NCBI GenBank assembly: GCA_001798105.1 | Contig: MGRI01000082.1 | Span: 1-5,001, forward strand | DNA from: Deltaproteobacteria bacterium RIFCSPHIGHO2_02_FULL_40_11 | Lineage (GTDB): Bacteria; Bdellovibrionota; JACOXK01; 2-02-FULL-40-11 | Direction: 5' to 3' | Length of the DNA: 5,001 nucleotides | Shown: positions 1 through 5,001 of the stretch, piece after piece | Layout: each line of letters begins with the position of its first letter | Numbering within the stretch: position 1 is the stretch's first letter | Notes under the pieces: model-generated | The model's database searches: none | Told to the model about the DNA's origin: nothing | The model's input: the letters and a program-made list of their open reading frames with translations, nothing else | Program-made: the position numbers and the translations under genes

Positions 1-107
1 TCGATGCACGTGTCACACGTTTTAAGGTGCTATTGAACTTGAACTCTATCTTCGGCAGGCAATTCATTTTCTAAAAAATCAATCAACCGCTCTATTTGAC
101 ATTTCAT
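1..107 (-). pseudogene. Zinc-finger (zf-HC2-type) anti-sigma factor, N-terminal part, interrupted by an in-frame TAG; runs off the left edge
   Basis: Membrane or cytosolic anti-sigma factors of this type bind and silence the ECF sigma factor encoded just upstream. The ATG (107-105) overlaps the sigma stop codon as ATGA and sits 6 nt after a strong ribosome binding site, AGGAGA (119-114), so translation is coupled. Reading from it gives MKCQIERLIDFLENELPA, then EDRVQVQ, then TAG at 32-30, and in the same frame HLKTCDTCI up to the window edge. Cys3 plus H-x3-C-x2-C is the complete zinc-binding signature of the zf-HC2 family, and the residues before it match the family pattern of an acidic LPxEER-like turn leading to HL. 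The stop therefore replaces one residue just before the zinc histidine, with no shift of frame or length. Possible explanations are a nonsense mutation, a sequencing error, suppression or a reassigned amber codon. The family call is fairly secure although only the first 35 codons are visible. Whether the gene is dead is open. Confidence 0.72.
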
Positions 108-679
108 ATAAAGTCTCCTTTAGCGTCTTCTTTAAATTCGTCCTTCAGTTTTAAAATAGCTTGGTGATAGTGCACCTTTGCCGTACTTTCTTTACATTCC
201 AAAATGCGCGCAATTTCTTTAAAGGCCATATCTTCGAACACTCTTAAAACAACGGTTGTTTTTTGCTGTGATGATAAATTTTTCATGCGATCGATAATCA
301 CTTTCTTTTGATCCTGGCGAATCATTTTTTTGATGGGATGATCGAAAGTCGATTTCAGGCCTCGCATACTGGGAGATTCCAGATCGATCTTAATCGCACG
401 ATGTTCTTTACTTTTAAGATGATCTTTACAGGCATTCATGGCAATTCGATACAGCCAAGTTTTAAAGCTCGACTCCCCTCGAAAATTTTTGATGTTTATA
501 TATGCTTGCATAAACGTCTTTTGGACCATTTCGTCGGCATCGTCTTGATTGGACACCATTCGAAGTGCCACAAAGAAAATAGGGCGCTTAAAGTGGTGAA
601 ATAATTCATCAAATGCCGCATCATCGCCCTCCTTGAGTCGGTCGATGAGGGTTTGAATATGTCTTTCGTCTGTAATCAA
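104..679 (-). CDS. RNA polymerase ECF-type sigma-70 family factor
   Basis: This is an alternative sigma factor that directs core RNA polymerase to a small stress or envelope regulon. Its 191 residues are normal for the ECF group, which has only regions 2 and 4. Region 2 spans about residues 22-90: the DELFHHFKRPIFFVALRMV helix, the DDADEMVQKTFMQAY core-binding segment, and FRGESSFKTWLYRIAMNAC, which contacts the -10 element. A charged linker (about 91-125) leads to region 4 (about 127-180), with LSSQQKTTVVLRVFEDM and the helix-turn-helix FKEIARILECKESTAKVHYH that reads the -35 element. The start is TTG at 679-677: an in-frame TGA lies four codons upstream and no in-frame ATG precedes region 2, though the site has only a weak GAAG. 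The stop TGA overlaps the anti-sigma ATG. It probably drives its own promoter at 709-735. The regulon and inducing signal cannot be told from sequence. The family call is very secure; the exact start is not. Confidence 0.93.
   Translation of the reverse strand: MITDERHIQTLIDRLKEGDDAAFDELFHHFKRPIFFVALRMVSNQDDADEMVQKTFMQAYINIKNFRGESSFKTWLYRIAMNACKDHLKSKEHRAIKIDLESPSMRGLKSTFDHPIKKMIRQDQKKVIIDRMKNLSSQQKTTVVLRVFEDMAFKEIARILECKESTAKVHYHQAILKLKDEFKEDAKGDFI
114..119 (-). promoter_or_regulatory. Shine-Dalgarno site of the anti-sigma gene, inside the sigma gene
   Basis: AGGAGA on the minus strand lies 6 nt before the ATG at 107-105 and within the last codons of the sigma factor. It is the clearest ribosome binding site in the window, and with the ATGA overlap it argues that the anti-sigma start is genuine and recently under selection. 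The other protein genes here have weak or no such site. Confidence 0.75.
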
Positions 680-694
680 ATCTATACTTCATAA

Positions 695-716
695 TCGTCT
701 ACAGGGGCTTAGACGA
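695..716 (-). repeat. Inverted repeat (7-bp arms) overlapping the sigma gene's -10 and leader
   Basis: TCGTCTA (695-701) and TAGACGA (710-716) are perfect inverted copies around an 8-nt centre, CAGGGGCT on the plus strand. The repeat covers the proposed -10 element and start point of the sigma promoter and ends 16 bp before the TTG codon. There is no following T-run, so it does not look like a terminator. It could be an operator for a regulator of the sigma operon or, if transcription starts further upstream, a leader hairpin. The function is inferred from position only. Confidence 0.5.
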
Positions 717-735
717 CGGAGTTTATAAAAAGTTT
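709..735 (-). promoter_or_regulatory. Candidate ECF/RpoE-like promoter of the sigma/anti-sigma operon
   Basis: On the minus strand, AAACTT (735-730), a 16-bp spacer and TCTAA (713-709) match the RpoE-group consensus GAACTT-N16/17-TCTRA with one mismatch. Transcription would start near 703, leaving a leader of roughly 20-25 nt before the TTG start. Such a site in front of an ECF gene is the usual sign of autoregulation. The -35 lies in a pair of 8-bp direct repeats, AGTTTATA on the plus strand at 720-727 and 731-738, spaced 11 bp, about one helical turn. No convincing sigma-70 promoter competes with it in this gap. The call rests on pattern only. Confidence 0.45.
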
Positions 736-756
736 ATACACCTTTTTAAATAGCAC

Positions 757-783
757 ATATTTGCACAATAATTATGCAAATAT
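757..783. repeat. 27-bp near-perfect palindrome, candidate operator
   Basis: The arms ATATTTGCA (757-765) and TGCAAATAT (775-783) are perfect 9-bp inverted copies. Three further bases on each side of the centre (767-769 and 771-773) also pair, leaving only 766/774 mismatched around the central base 770. It is AT-rich, with no T-run after it on either strand, so terminator function is unlikely. It lies 54 bp downstream of the glycosyltransferase stop and 22 bp upstream of the sigma -35, a natural place for a dimeric regulator to bind. The identity of any binding protein is unknown. Confidence 0.6.
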
Positions 784-784
784 A

Positions 785-801
785 GCATAGATTATCTATG
801 C
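785..801. repeat. 17-bp perfect palindrome next to the 27-bp one
   Basis: GCATAGAT (785-792) and ATCTATGC (794-801) are perfect inverted copies around a single central base, separated from the neighbouring palindrome by one base. Both elements contain TATGCA in the same orientation (773-778 and 797-802), 24 bp apart, which suggests related half-sites. It may be a second operator for the same regulator; this is inference from symmetry and position. Confidence 0.6.
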
Positions 802-811
802 ACTCAATGGC

Positions 812-834
812 AAAAAACTTAAATAAAATTAAGT
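812..834 (-). terminator. Weak AT-rich intrinsic terminator of the glycosyltransferase gene
   Basis: Starting 3 nt past the TAA of the glycosyltransferase gene, the minus strand reads ACTTAA (834-829), a 6-nt loop, TTAAGT (822-817), then five more Ts (816-812). A stem followed at once by a T-run is the shape of a rho-independent terminator, and its place is right. The stem is only 6 bp with one G-C pair, so termination would be weak, and some read-through into the sigma operon is possible. Confidence 0.4.
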
Positions 835-836
835 AC

Positions 837-2678
837 TTATATGTATTTTTTGAACTTGTAATACACAATGGCGGCATATTCATGAAGAATTGCCTTCATT
901 TGATAGAGCTTGGGATACCACTGAAATCCACTAAAATAGCTATTATTTTGGACACCATAGGTTTGAAATGAAGTATTTTTGGGGAAATTTTTGGTCGCTG
1001 TAAGCGCTACCCTTTTTGAATGATAGGGAGAGCTTACAAAAATGGCGCTTTGAAAGCCTTTCTTTTGCATGATTTGGTATGAAAATTTTATGTTTTCATG
1101 CGTGTTTCTACTTTTCTTTTCGATGAAGATTTTATCATTGGGAATGCCCGATTCTACGGCAAGTGCATGCATAATTTTTGTTTCATGGAATTGATACGCA
1201 TAGCCGCTGGAAAAAATAACATATTTTCCATACCCTTCTTGAAATAAACGAACGGTTTCTGCCACACGTTCTTGATACCCTTGGCCAGCTTGGCCAGATT
1301 CTCCCACGCCCCCTCCAAGCGTAATAATGACATCTACGGGCGTTAAAGGTTTATCGATGCGAAGCGGCTGCGCCATAAACCATGGCAGCGGAGACCTGAA
1401 AAGTAAAATATAAAAAAGAAGAAGTCCCACCGCAGGTTTTAAGAACGCAGATCGATATTTTTTTGAAATATGTTTCAATTGATTTGACCAATGTACTTGT
1501 GTTTCATCTTGCTTTTCTTGTATTTTTTTAGAAATTAAATCGTTCATTTCTGAAATTCGATTTGGCCATGCATTTGTTTTTGCAATATCCACTCTTTTTT
1601 GTTGGATATTTTCAATTTCGTTTTCCCCTTTTTGAATATGGTTTTGAAATTCAGCCGCTGTTTTGGCAACTTTTACAATGTCTCCATGTTTTTGATTAAA
1701 AAGAATAATTTCACGGATGGGGGTTGAAATTACACTTTTCCCAAGAGCAAGATATTCATTGAGTTTTGTGGGATAAACGCAGTTTGTGTATTCATGCATG
1801 CGGTACGGAATAAGACAATGATCAAAATAATACGCAAAATTGGGAAGTTCTGTTCGGTCTTTTTTCCCCGTAAAAGTAATGTTTTTTAGAGAGGCAAGTT
1901 TAGAAACATCTGTTTGAATGGGGCCCACAAAAACAAATTGAAAATCTGGAAGTCGTGTGGCCAACGTATGGACCAAATCAAAATCAATCCATTTATGAAT
2001 GCCACCAATGTAGCCAAGGATGGGGTTTGAAATGGCTTTGAGTTCAATTGGTTTTTGAGGTTTTTGAGTGGAATTAAAATTTTCCAATGAAACGCCAAAA
2101 GGGAAAAAATGTGATTGGGCATTATATTTTTTACAATTTTCAAGCAATTTGTGTGAGGTTGCAAAAGCAAGGTCGACTGTTTTTAAAAGGTTGTTTTCAT
2201 CGCGTCTAATTTTTTTTGCCTGAGGAGAGCTCGCCTCTAAATTGTCAATGCAATAGTATACAGAAAGTTTGGGATTTATTTTTGTAATGAGGTTGGAAGC
2301 CAATGCTGTGGGTAAAAAGGTCCAAAAAATAGGGTTATAAAAATGGAGAGACTCAAACCAATGCTGAAGTTGACGTTTTAAAATATAGGTGTTCAGTTGA
2401 ACGGCAAGCTTTGAATAAGGAAAGGGTAAAATCAGCGGAGAATAAATATACAGGTTTTCGGATTGTTTTCGAATGCCTTGCGTGCCTTTGTACCAATTGG
2501 AGAGCCGTTTTTTAAGTCTGCCTGCGTCGCGAATGCCTGGCGTGCGAATGCCGGTGTTTTCAATAAATAAAACACGGTGTCCTTGTGCGGCAAGTGTGGA
2601 CATAATTTCTTGATGTCCTTGCCAAATGAAATCCCAGTCAATAGACGAAAAACAAACAATATTTTCTTGGTTTAGCAT
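837..2678 (-). CDS. Glycosyltransferase (GT4-like) fused to a DUF218/YdcF-like domain
   Basis: The 613-residue protein has two parts. Residues 1-390 look like a GT-B glycosyltransferase of the group 1/GT4 type: the N-terminal segment with SSIDWDFIWQGHQEIM (11-26) and HRVLFIENTGIR (34-45), a second Rossmann half starting ILGYIGGIHKW (220-230) with FQFVFVGP (246-253), and the nucleotide-sugar binding loop YPTKLNEYLALGKSVISTP (302-320). A basic linker and one membrane segment (about 411-428, rich in L, F, I) follow. Residues 446-600 form a DUF218 domain: DVIITLGGG, ERVAETVRLFQEGYGKYVIFSSG, a SRNTHEN motif (523-529) and FVSSPYHSKR (547-556), as in YdcF, SanA and ElyC. It likely transfers a sugar in cell-surface or envelope glycan synthesis; donor and acceptor are unknown. 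I start at ATG 2678-2676 because the frame upstream runs back into the tRNA gene. No Shine-Dalgarno is seen. The gene lies 42 bp downstream of the tRNA and may share its promoter. Confidence 0.85.
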   Translation of the reverse strand: MLNQENIVCFSSIDWDFIWQGHQEIMSTLAAQGHRVLFIENTGIRTPGIRDAGRLKKRLSNWYKGTQGIRKQSENLYIYSPLILPFPYSKLAVQLNTYILKRQLQHWFESLHFYNPIFWTFLPTALASNLITKINPKLSVYYCIDNLEASSPQAKKIRRDENNLLKTVDLAFATSHKLLENCKKYNAQSHFFPFGVSLENFNSTQKPQKPIELKAISNPILGYIGGIHKWIDFDLVHTLATRLPDFQFVFVGPIQTDVSKLASLKNITFTGKKDRTELPNFAYYFDHCLIPYRMHEYTNCVYPTKLNEYLALGKSVISTPIREIILFNQKHGDIVKVAKTAAEFQNHIQKGENEIENIQQKRVDIAKTNAWPNRISEMNDLISKKIQEKQDETQVHWSNQLKHISKKYRSAFLKPAVGLLLFYILLFRSPLPWFMAQPLRIDKPLTPVDVIITLGGGVGESGQAGQGYQERVAETVRLFQEGYGKYVIFSSGYAYQFHETKIMHALAVESGIPNDKIFIEKKSRNTHENIKFSYQIMQKKGFQSAIFVSSPYHSKRVALTATKNFPKNTSFQTYGVQNNSYFSGFQWYPKLYQMKAILHEYAAIVYYKFKKYI

Positions 2679-2703
2679 GTGCAATGTGGTGGACGTGAGT
2701 TCG

Positions 2704-2716
2704 ACTCGGTTCGAGT
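2704..2716 (-). repeat. Small hairpin in the tRNA 3' trailer
   Basis: ACTCG, the loop AAC and CGAGT form a 5-bp stem starting four bases after the tRNA discriminator base. No T-run follows, so it would not stop transcription, which is consistent with the tRNA being read together with the glycosyltransferase gene. It may influence tRNA 3' processing. It is short enough to be chance. Confidence 0.3.
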
Positions 2717-2720
2717 ACTT

Positions 2721-2793
2721 TGGAGGTGACAGGAATCGAACCTGCGACATCCAGCTTGCAAAGCTGGCGCTCTCCCAACTGAGCTACACCCCC
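2721..2793 (-). tRNA. tRNA-Ala, anticodon TGC
   Basis: The 73-nt gene folds into a full cloverleaf. The acceptor arm is GGGGGTG with CACCTCC and contains the G3:U70 wobble pair that identifies alanine tRNA. The D arm is GCTC/GAGC with an 8-base loop, the anticodon arm CCAGC/GCTGG with loop TTTGCAA, and the T arm GCAGG/CCTGT with loop TTCGATT. The anticodon TGC is at 2760-2758 and the discriminator base is A at 2721. CCA is not encoded (AAG follows), so it must be added by nucleotidyltransferase. The gene stands alone outside the ribosomal RNA operon, although this isoacceptor often sits in the 16S-23S spacer. Confidence 0.97.
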
Positions 2794-2820
2794 TTAATTT
2801 ATAAATCACAATGATTGAGT

Positions 2821-2848
2821 TTTATACCAAGCGTTTGAAAAGTGTCAA
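2821..2848 (-). promoter_or_regulatory. Sigma-70 promoter of the tRNA-Ala gene
   Basis: On the minus strand, TTGACA (2848-2843) matches the consensus perfectly, and TATAAA (2826-2821) follows a 16-bp spacer. Transcription would begin around 2814, giving a leader of about 20 nt to be removed by RNase P. It is the strongest promoter-like sequence in the window, as expected for a stable RNA. It may also serve the glycosyltransferase gene downstream. Its -35 overlaps the -35 region of the divergent oxidoreductase promoter. Confidence 0.75.
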
Positions 2849-2864
2849 CGTAAACGTCTGTAAT
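2835..2864 (+). promoter_or_regulatory. Candidate sigma-70 promoter of the FAD oxidoreductase gene
   Basis: TTGAAA (2835-2840), an 18-bp spacer and TGTAAT (2859-2864) each match the consensus hexamers at five of six positions. The predicted start near 2871 leaves only about 11 nt before the ATG at 2882, which fits the absence of a ribosome binding site there. The element overlaps the divergent tRNA promoter between 2843 and 2848, so the two polymerases could exclude each other. This is a prediction from pattern. Confidence 0.45.
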
Positions 2865-2881
2865 TCTATTGCGCTTGGTAA

Positions 2882-4492
2882 ATGTGTAAGTTAAAAAATA
2901 AAAACGTGAAAAAGTCTGAATACGATGTTGTGGTTATAGGTGCCGGACACAATGGTCTTTTAACGGCCGCTTATCTTGGGAAAGCAGGTCTTAAGGTCTT
3001 GGTCTTAGAAAGAAGAAATATTGTAGGCGGTGCGTGTGTTACAGAAGAAGTCATTCCTGGGTTTAAAATTTCTACAACTTCTTACGTGTGTTCTTTGTTG
3101 CGGCCTGAAGTCATTCGGGATTTAGAACTTAAAAAACATGGATTAAAACTTTTGGTTCGAGATCCGTCTTCTTGTTCTTTATTTGAAGATGGTTCCCACT
3201 ACTATTTTTGGCGTGATCCTCAAAAAACATTAGAAGAGATTCGAAAATTATCAAAAAAAGATGCCAACAATTGGCATCGCTATGAGGCCGATTTAGAAGA
3301 AATTGCGCGTTTTGTTGAACCCATGATGATAAAACCCGCTTTAGATCCGCAAACTCGAAAAATTCGAGAGCTTATTGAAATGGCACGTATGGGCATTGCG
3401 CTTCGAAAAGTACCCAAAACATTGGCCAAGCTTTTACGTATGTTTTCCATGAGTGTAAAAGATTTTTTAGACATGTATTTTGAAAGTGAAAAATTAAAAG
3501 CGACATTGGCAACAGATGGCGTGATTGGTGCTTATGCAGGCCCTTATCAACAAGGAACTGCCTATGTTTTATTTCACCATGTGATGGGCGAATCCGAAGG
3601 CGTCAAAGGATCATGGGCTTATGTGGAAGGGGGCATGGGTGGGATTACGCAAGCCATTTTAAAATCTTTAAAACGTTTTCAAGTAGATGTTTTGTGTGAT
3701 GCAGAAGTTTCAAATATTTTGGTAAAAGAGGGGAAGGCTTATGGCGTTGCCTTAAAAGATGGAAGAGAATTCTTGGCAAAATGCGTTGCTTCAAATGCGG
3801 ATCCGAAAAGAACTTTTTTAAAAATGGTGGATCCAAAACATTTATCTTTGGAGTTTATTTCTGAGATCGAAAAAATAAAATGTCGTGGCGCAACGTTTAA
3901 AATGAATTTGGCGTTGGATGGGCTTCCAAACTGGAAAGCCGTTCCGGGAAGTACATTGGGACCTCAACATCGAGGAACCATTCATTTAACGCCTTCCATG
4001 GATTATTTAGAAAAAGCATGGGATGATGCAAAGTATGGAAGATGTTCCACCCGCCCAATGCTTGAATGTACCATTCCAACATCTATCGACAAAACCATTG
4101 CCCCAGACGGAAAGCACATTATGGGAATGTTTGTTCAATACGCGCCATATGATTTAAAAGATTCAAATTGGGAGATTGAAAAACCAAAATTTATAGATCG
4201 TTGTTTAAATTTATTGGAAGAGTTTTCGCCGGGCATTCGCAATCAAATTGAAGGCGTACACGCCTTAAGTCCATTGGATTTAGAGCAAGAATATGGATTA
4301 ACGGGTGGAAATCTTTTCCATGGTGAGATGACATTGGATCAAATGCTTTTTATGCGGCCAGTTTCAGGGTGGTCACGTTATAAAACACCGATTCAAGATT
4401 TGTATTTATGTGGATCTGGCGCACACCCGGGAGGCGGTGTCTTAGGCGCTCCTGGCTATTTAGCAGCAAAACAGATTTTAACAGATTTTTAA
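2882..4492 (+). CDS. PYROXD2-like FAD/NAD(P)-dependent oxidoreductase (phytoene dehydrogenase-related family, COG1233)
   Basis: The 536-residue protein belongs to the phytoene desaturase/amine oxidase-like flavoproteins, closest in pattern to the PYROXD2 branch. The N-terminal Rossmann motif is YDVVVIGAGHNGLLTAAYLG (14-33), ending in ERR (43-45) and the IVGGACVTEEVIPGFKIS stretch (47-64), followed by SLLRPEVIRDLELKKHGL (71-88), which is typical of PYROXD2. A middle FAD/substrate region includes YVEGGMGGITQAIL (247-260) and VASNADPKRTF (302-312). The C-terminal FAD motif is LYLCGSGAHPGGGVLGAPG (507-525). The length is normal for the family. The bacterial substrate is not established, and no carotenoid genes lie nearby, so a carotenoid role should not be assumed. 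The start is ATG 2882; GTG at 2906 would also keep the Rossmann fold, and neither has a clear ribosome binding site. The TAA lies just before the rRNA promoter with no terminator between. Confidence 0.9.
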   Translation: MCKLKNKNVKKSEYDVVVIGAGHNGLLTAAYLGKAGLKVLVLERRNIVGGACVTEEVIPGFKISTTSYVCSLLRPEVIRDLELKKHGLKLLVRDPSSCSLFEDGSHYYFWRDPQKTLEEIRKLSKKDANNWHRYEADLEEIARFVEPMMIKPALDPQTRKIRELIEMARMGIALRKVPKTLAKLLRMFSMSVKDFLDMYFESEKLKATLATDGVIGAYAGPYQQGTAYVLFHHVMGESEGVKGSWAYVEGGMGGITQAILKSLKRFQVDVLCDAEVSNILVKEGKAYGVALKDGREFLAKCVASNADPKRTFLKMVDPKHLSLEFISEIEKIKCRGATFKMNLALDGLPNWKAVPGSTLGPQHRGTIHLTPSMDYLEKAWDDAKYGRCSTRPMLECTIPTSIDKTIAPDGKHIMGMFVQYAPYDLKDSNWEIEKPKFIDRCLNLLEEFSPGIRNQIEGVHALSPLDLEQEYGLTGGNLFHGEMTLDQMLFMRPVSGWSRYKTPIQDLYLCGSGAHPGGGVLGAPGYLAAKQILTDF

Positions 4493-4503
4493 GGACATTT
4501 TGC

Positions 4504-4530
4504 TTGACTTTGAATTTTGCTTTGTATATT
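4504..4530 (+). promoter_or_regulatory. Candidate promoter of the ribosomal RNA operon
   Basis: TTGACT (4504-4509) and TATATT (4525-4530) each match the sigma-70 hexamers at five of six positions; the 15-bp spacer is short. The start would fall near 4537, about 105 nt before the mature 16S end, a usual leader length. It begins only 11 bp after the oxidoreductase stop codon, so transcripts of that gene may run into the rRNA operon. Further promoters could lie inside the upstream coding region. Confidence 0.5.
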
Positions 4531-4560
4531 CCTATGCAATCTGTGAGGAAACGAATCCCT

Positions 4561-4574
4561 TGGTCTTTGAAAAC
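4561..4574 (+). promoter_or_regulatory. boxA-like antitermination site in the rRNA leader
   Basis: TGGTCTTTGAAAAC resembles the boxA element found before 16S genes, where the NusB-NusE (S10) complex binds the nascent RNA and protects it from Rho-dependent termination; the CTTTGAAAAC core is very like that of Bacillus leaders. It lies about 24 nt after the predicted start and 68 bp before the 16S gene, the expected place. Further along, CACGT (4587-4591) and ACGTG (4616-4620) can pair as a weak leader stem. Confidence 0.6.
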
Positions 4575-4641
4575 TAGACAGAAAGCCACGTCAAGAACAT
4601 AACTGTATTTTTTTTACGTGATTCTAAACAAATCAAATTTT

Positions 4642-5001
<360 letters not shown>

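Noticed and set aside
308..604. Plus-strand 98-residue frame opposite the sigma factor
   Set aside because: It is a shadow of the strongly supported sigma gene, with no family resemblance and no ribosome binding site.
757..801. The two palindromes as a bidirectional terminator
   Set aside because: Neither is followed by a T-run on either strand and their stems are AT-rich; the better terminator shape is at 834-812.
2699..2717. GTTCGA repeats beside the tRNA that look like T-loop sequence, suggesting a tRNA remnant or attachment site
   Set aside because: There is no accompanying acceptor or anticodon stem, no second copy of the tRNA end, and no integrase or foreign gene next to it.
2626..2814. 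Plus-strand frame of 62 residues ending with FGGDRNRTCDIQLAKLALSQLSYTP
   Set aside because: It is the antisense translation of the tRNA-Ala gene plus the start of the glycosyltransferase gene, a well-known false protein type.
2882..4492. Calling the oxidoreductase a carotenoid phytoene desaturase (CrtI)
   Set aside because: The motifs around residues 14-88 and 507-525 fit the PYROXD2 branch better, and no carotenoid genes are present in the window.

Overview
The window is AT-rich bacterial chromosomal DNA. It holds three intact protein genes, one broken or recoded gene cut by the left edge, a tRNA gene, and the first 360 nt or so of a 16S rRNA gene. The 16S segment has the universal bacterial 5' motifs, and the coding genes look chromosomal with no phage, transposon or CRISPR signature. 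The mix (an ECF sigma factor with a zinc-finger anti-sigma partner, a glycosyltransferase fused to a DUF218 domain, a PYROXD2-like FAD protein) would suit an uncultured, probably Gram-negative, deltaproteobacteria-like lineage. The phylum cannot be fixed by eye; the 16S segment is the part to search.

Layout. On the minus strand, from right to left: a tRNA-Ala(TGC) gene (2793-2721), a two-domain glycosyltransferase/DUF218 protein (2678-837), a weak AT-rich terminator (834-812), a regulatory gap with two back-to-back palindromes (757-801) and an RpoE-like promoter (709-735), an ECF sigma factor (679-104), and, overlapping it by 4 bp, the start of a zinc-finger anti-sigma factor (107-1). On the plus strand: a PYROXD2-like FAD-dependent oxidoreductase (2882-4492), then after only 11 bp the promoter of a ribosomal RNA operon, its boxA antitermination site, and the 16S gene (4642 to the window end). 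The tRNA gene and the oxidoreductase gene diverge from promoters whose -35 regions overlap (2821-2864).

How the genes work together. The sigma and anti-sigma genes form a standard translationally coupled pair. The promoter in front of the sigma gene resembles the class recognised by RpoE-type ECF factors, so autoregulation is likely. The striking point is that the anti-sigma frame has an in-frame TAG at 32-30, directly before a perfect H-x3-C-x2-C zinc motif. As written, the anti-sigma factor is truncated to 25 residues unless the codon is read through or reassigned. The glycosyltransferase/DUF218 protein probably acts in cell-surface or envelope polysaccharide synthesis. The oxidoreductase has no recognisable functional partner here.
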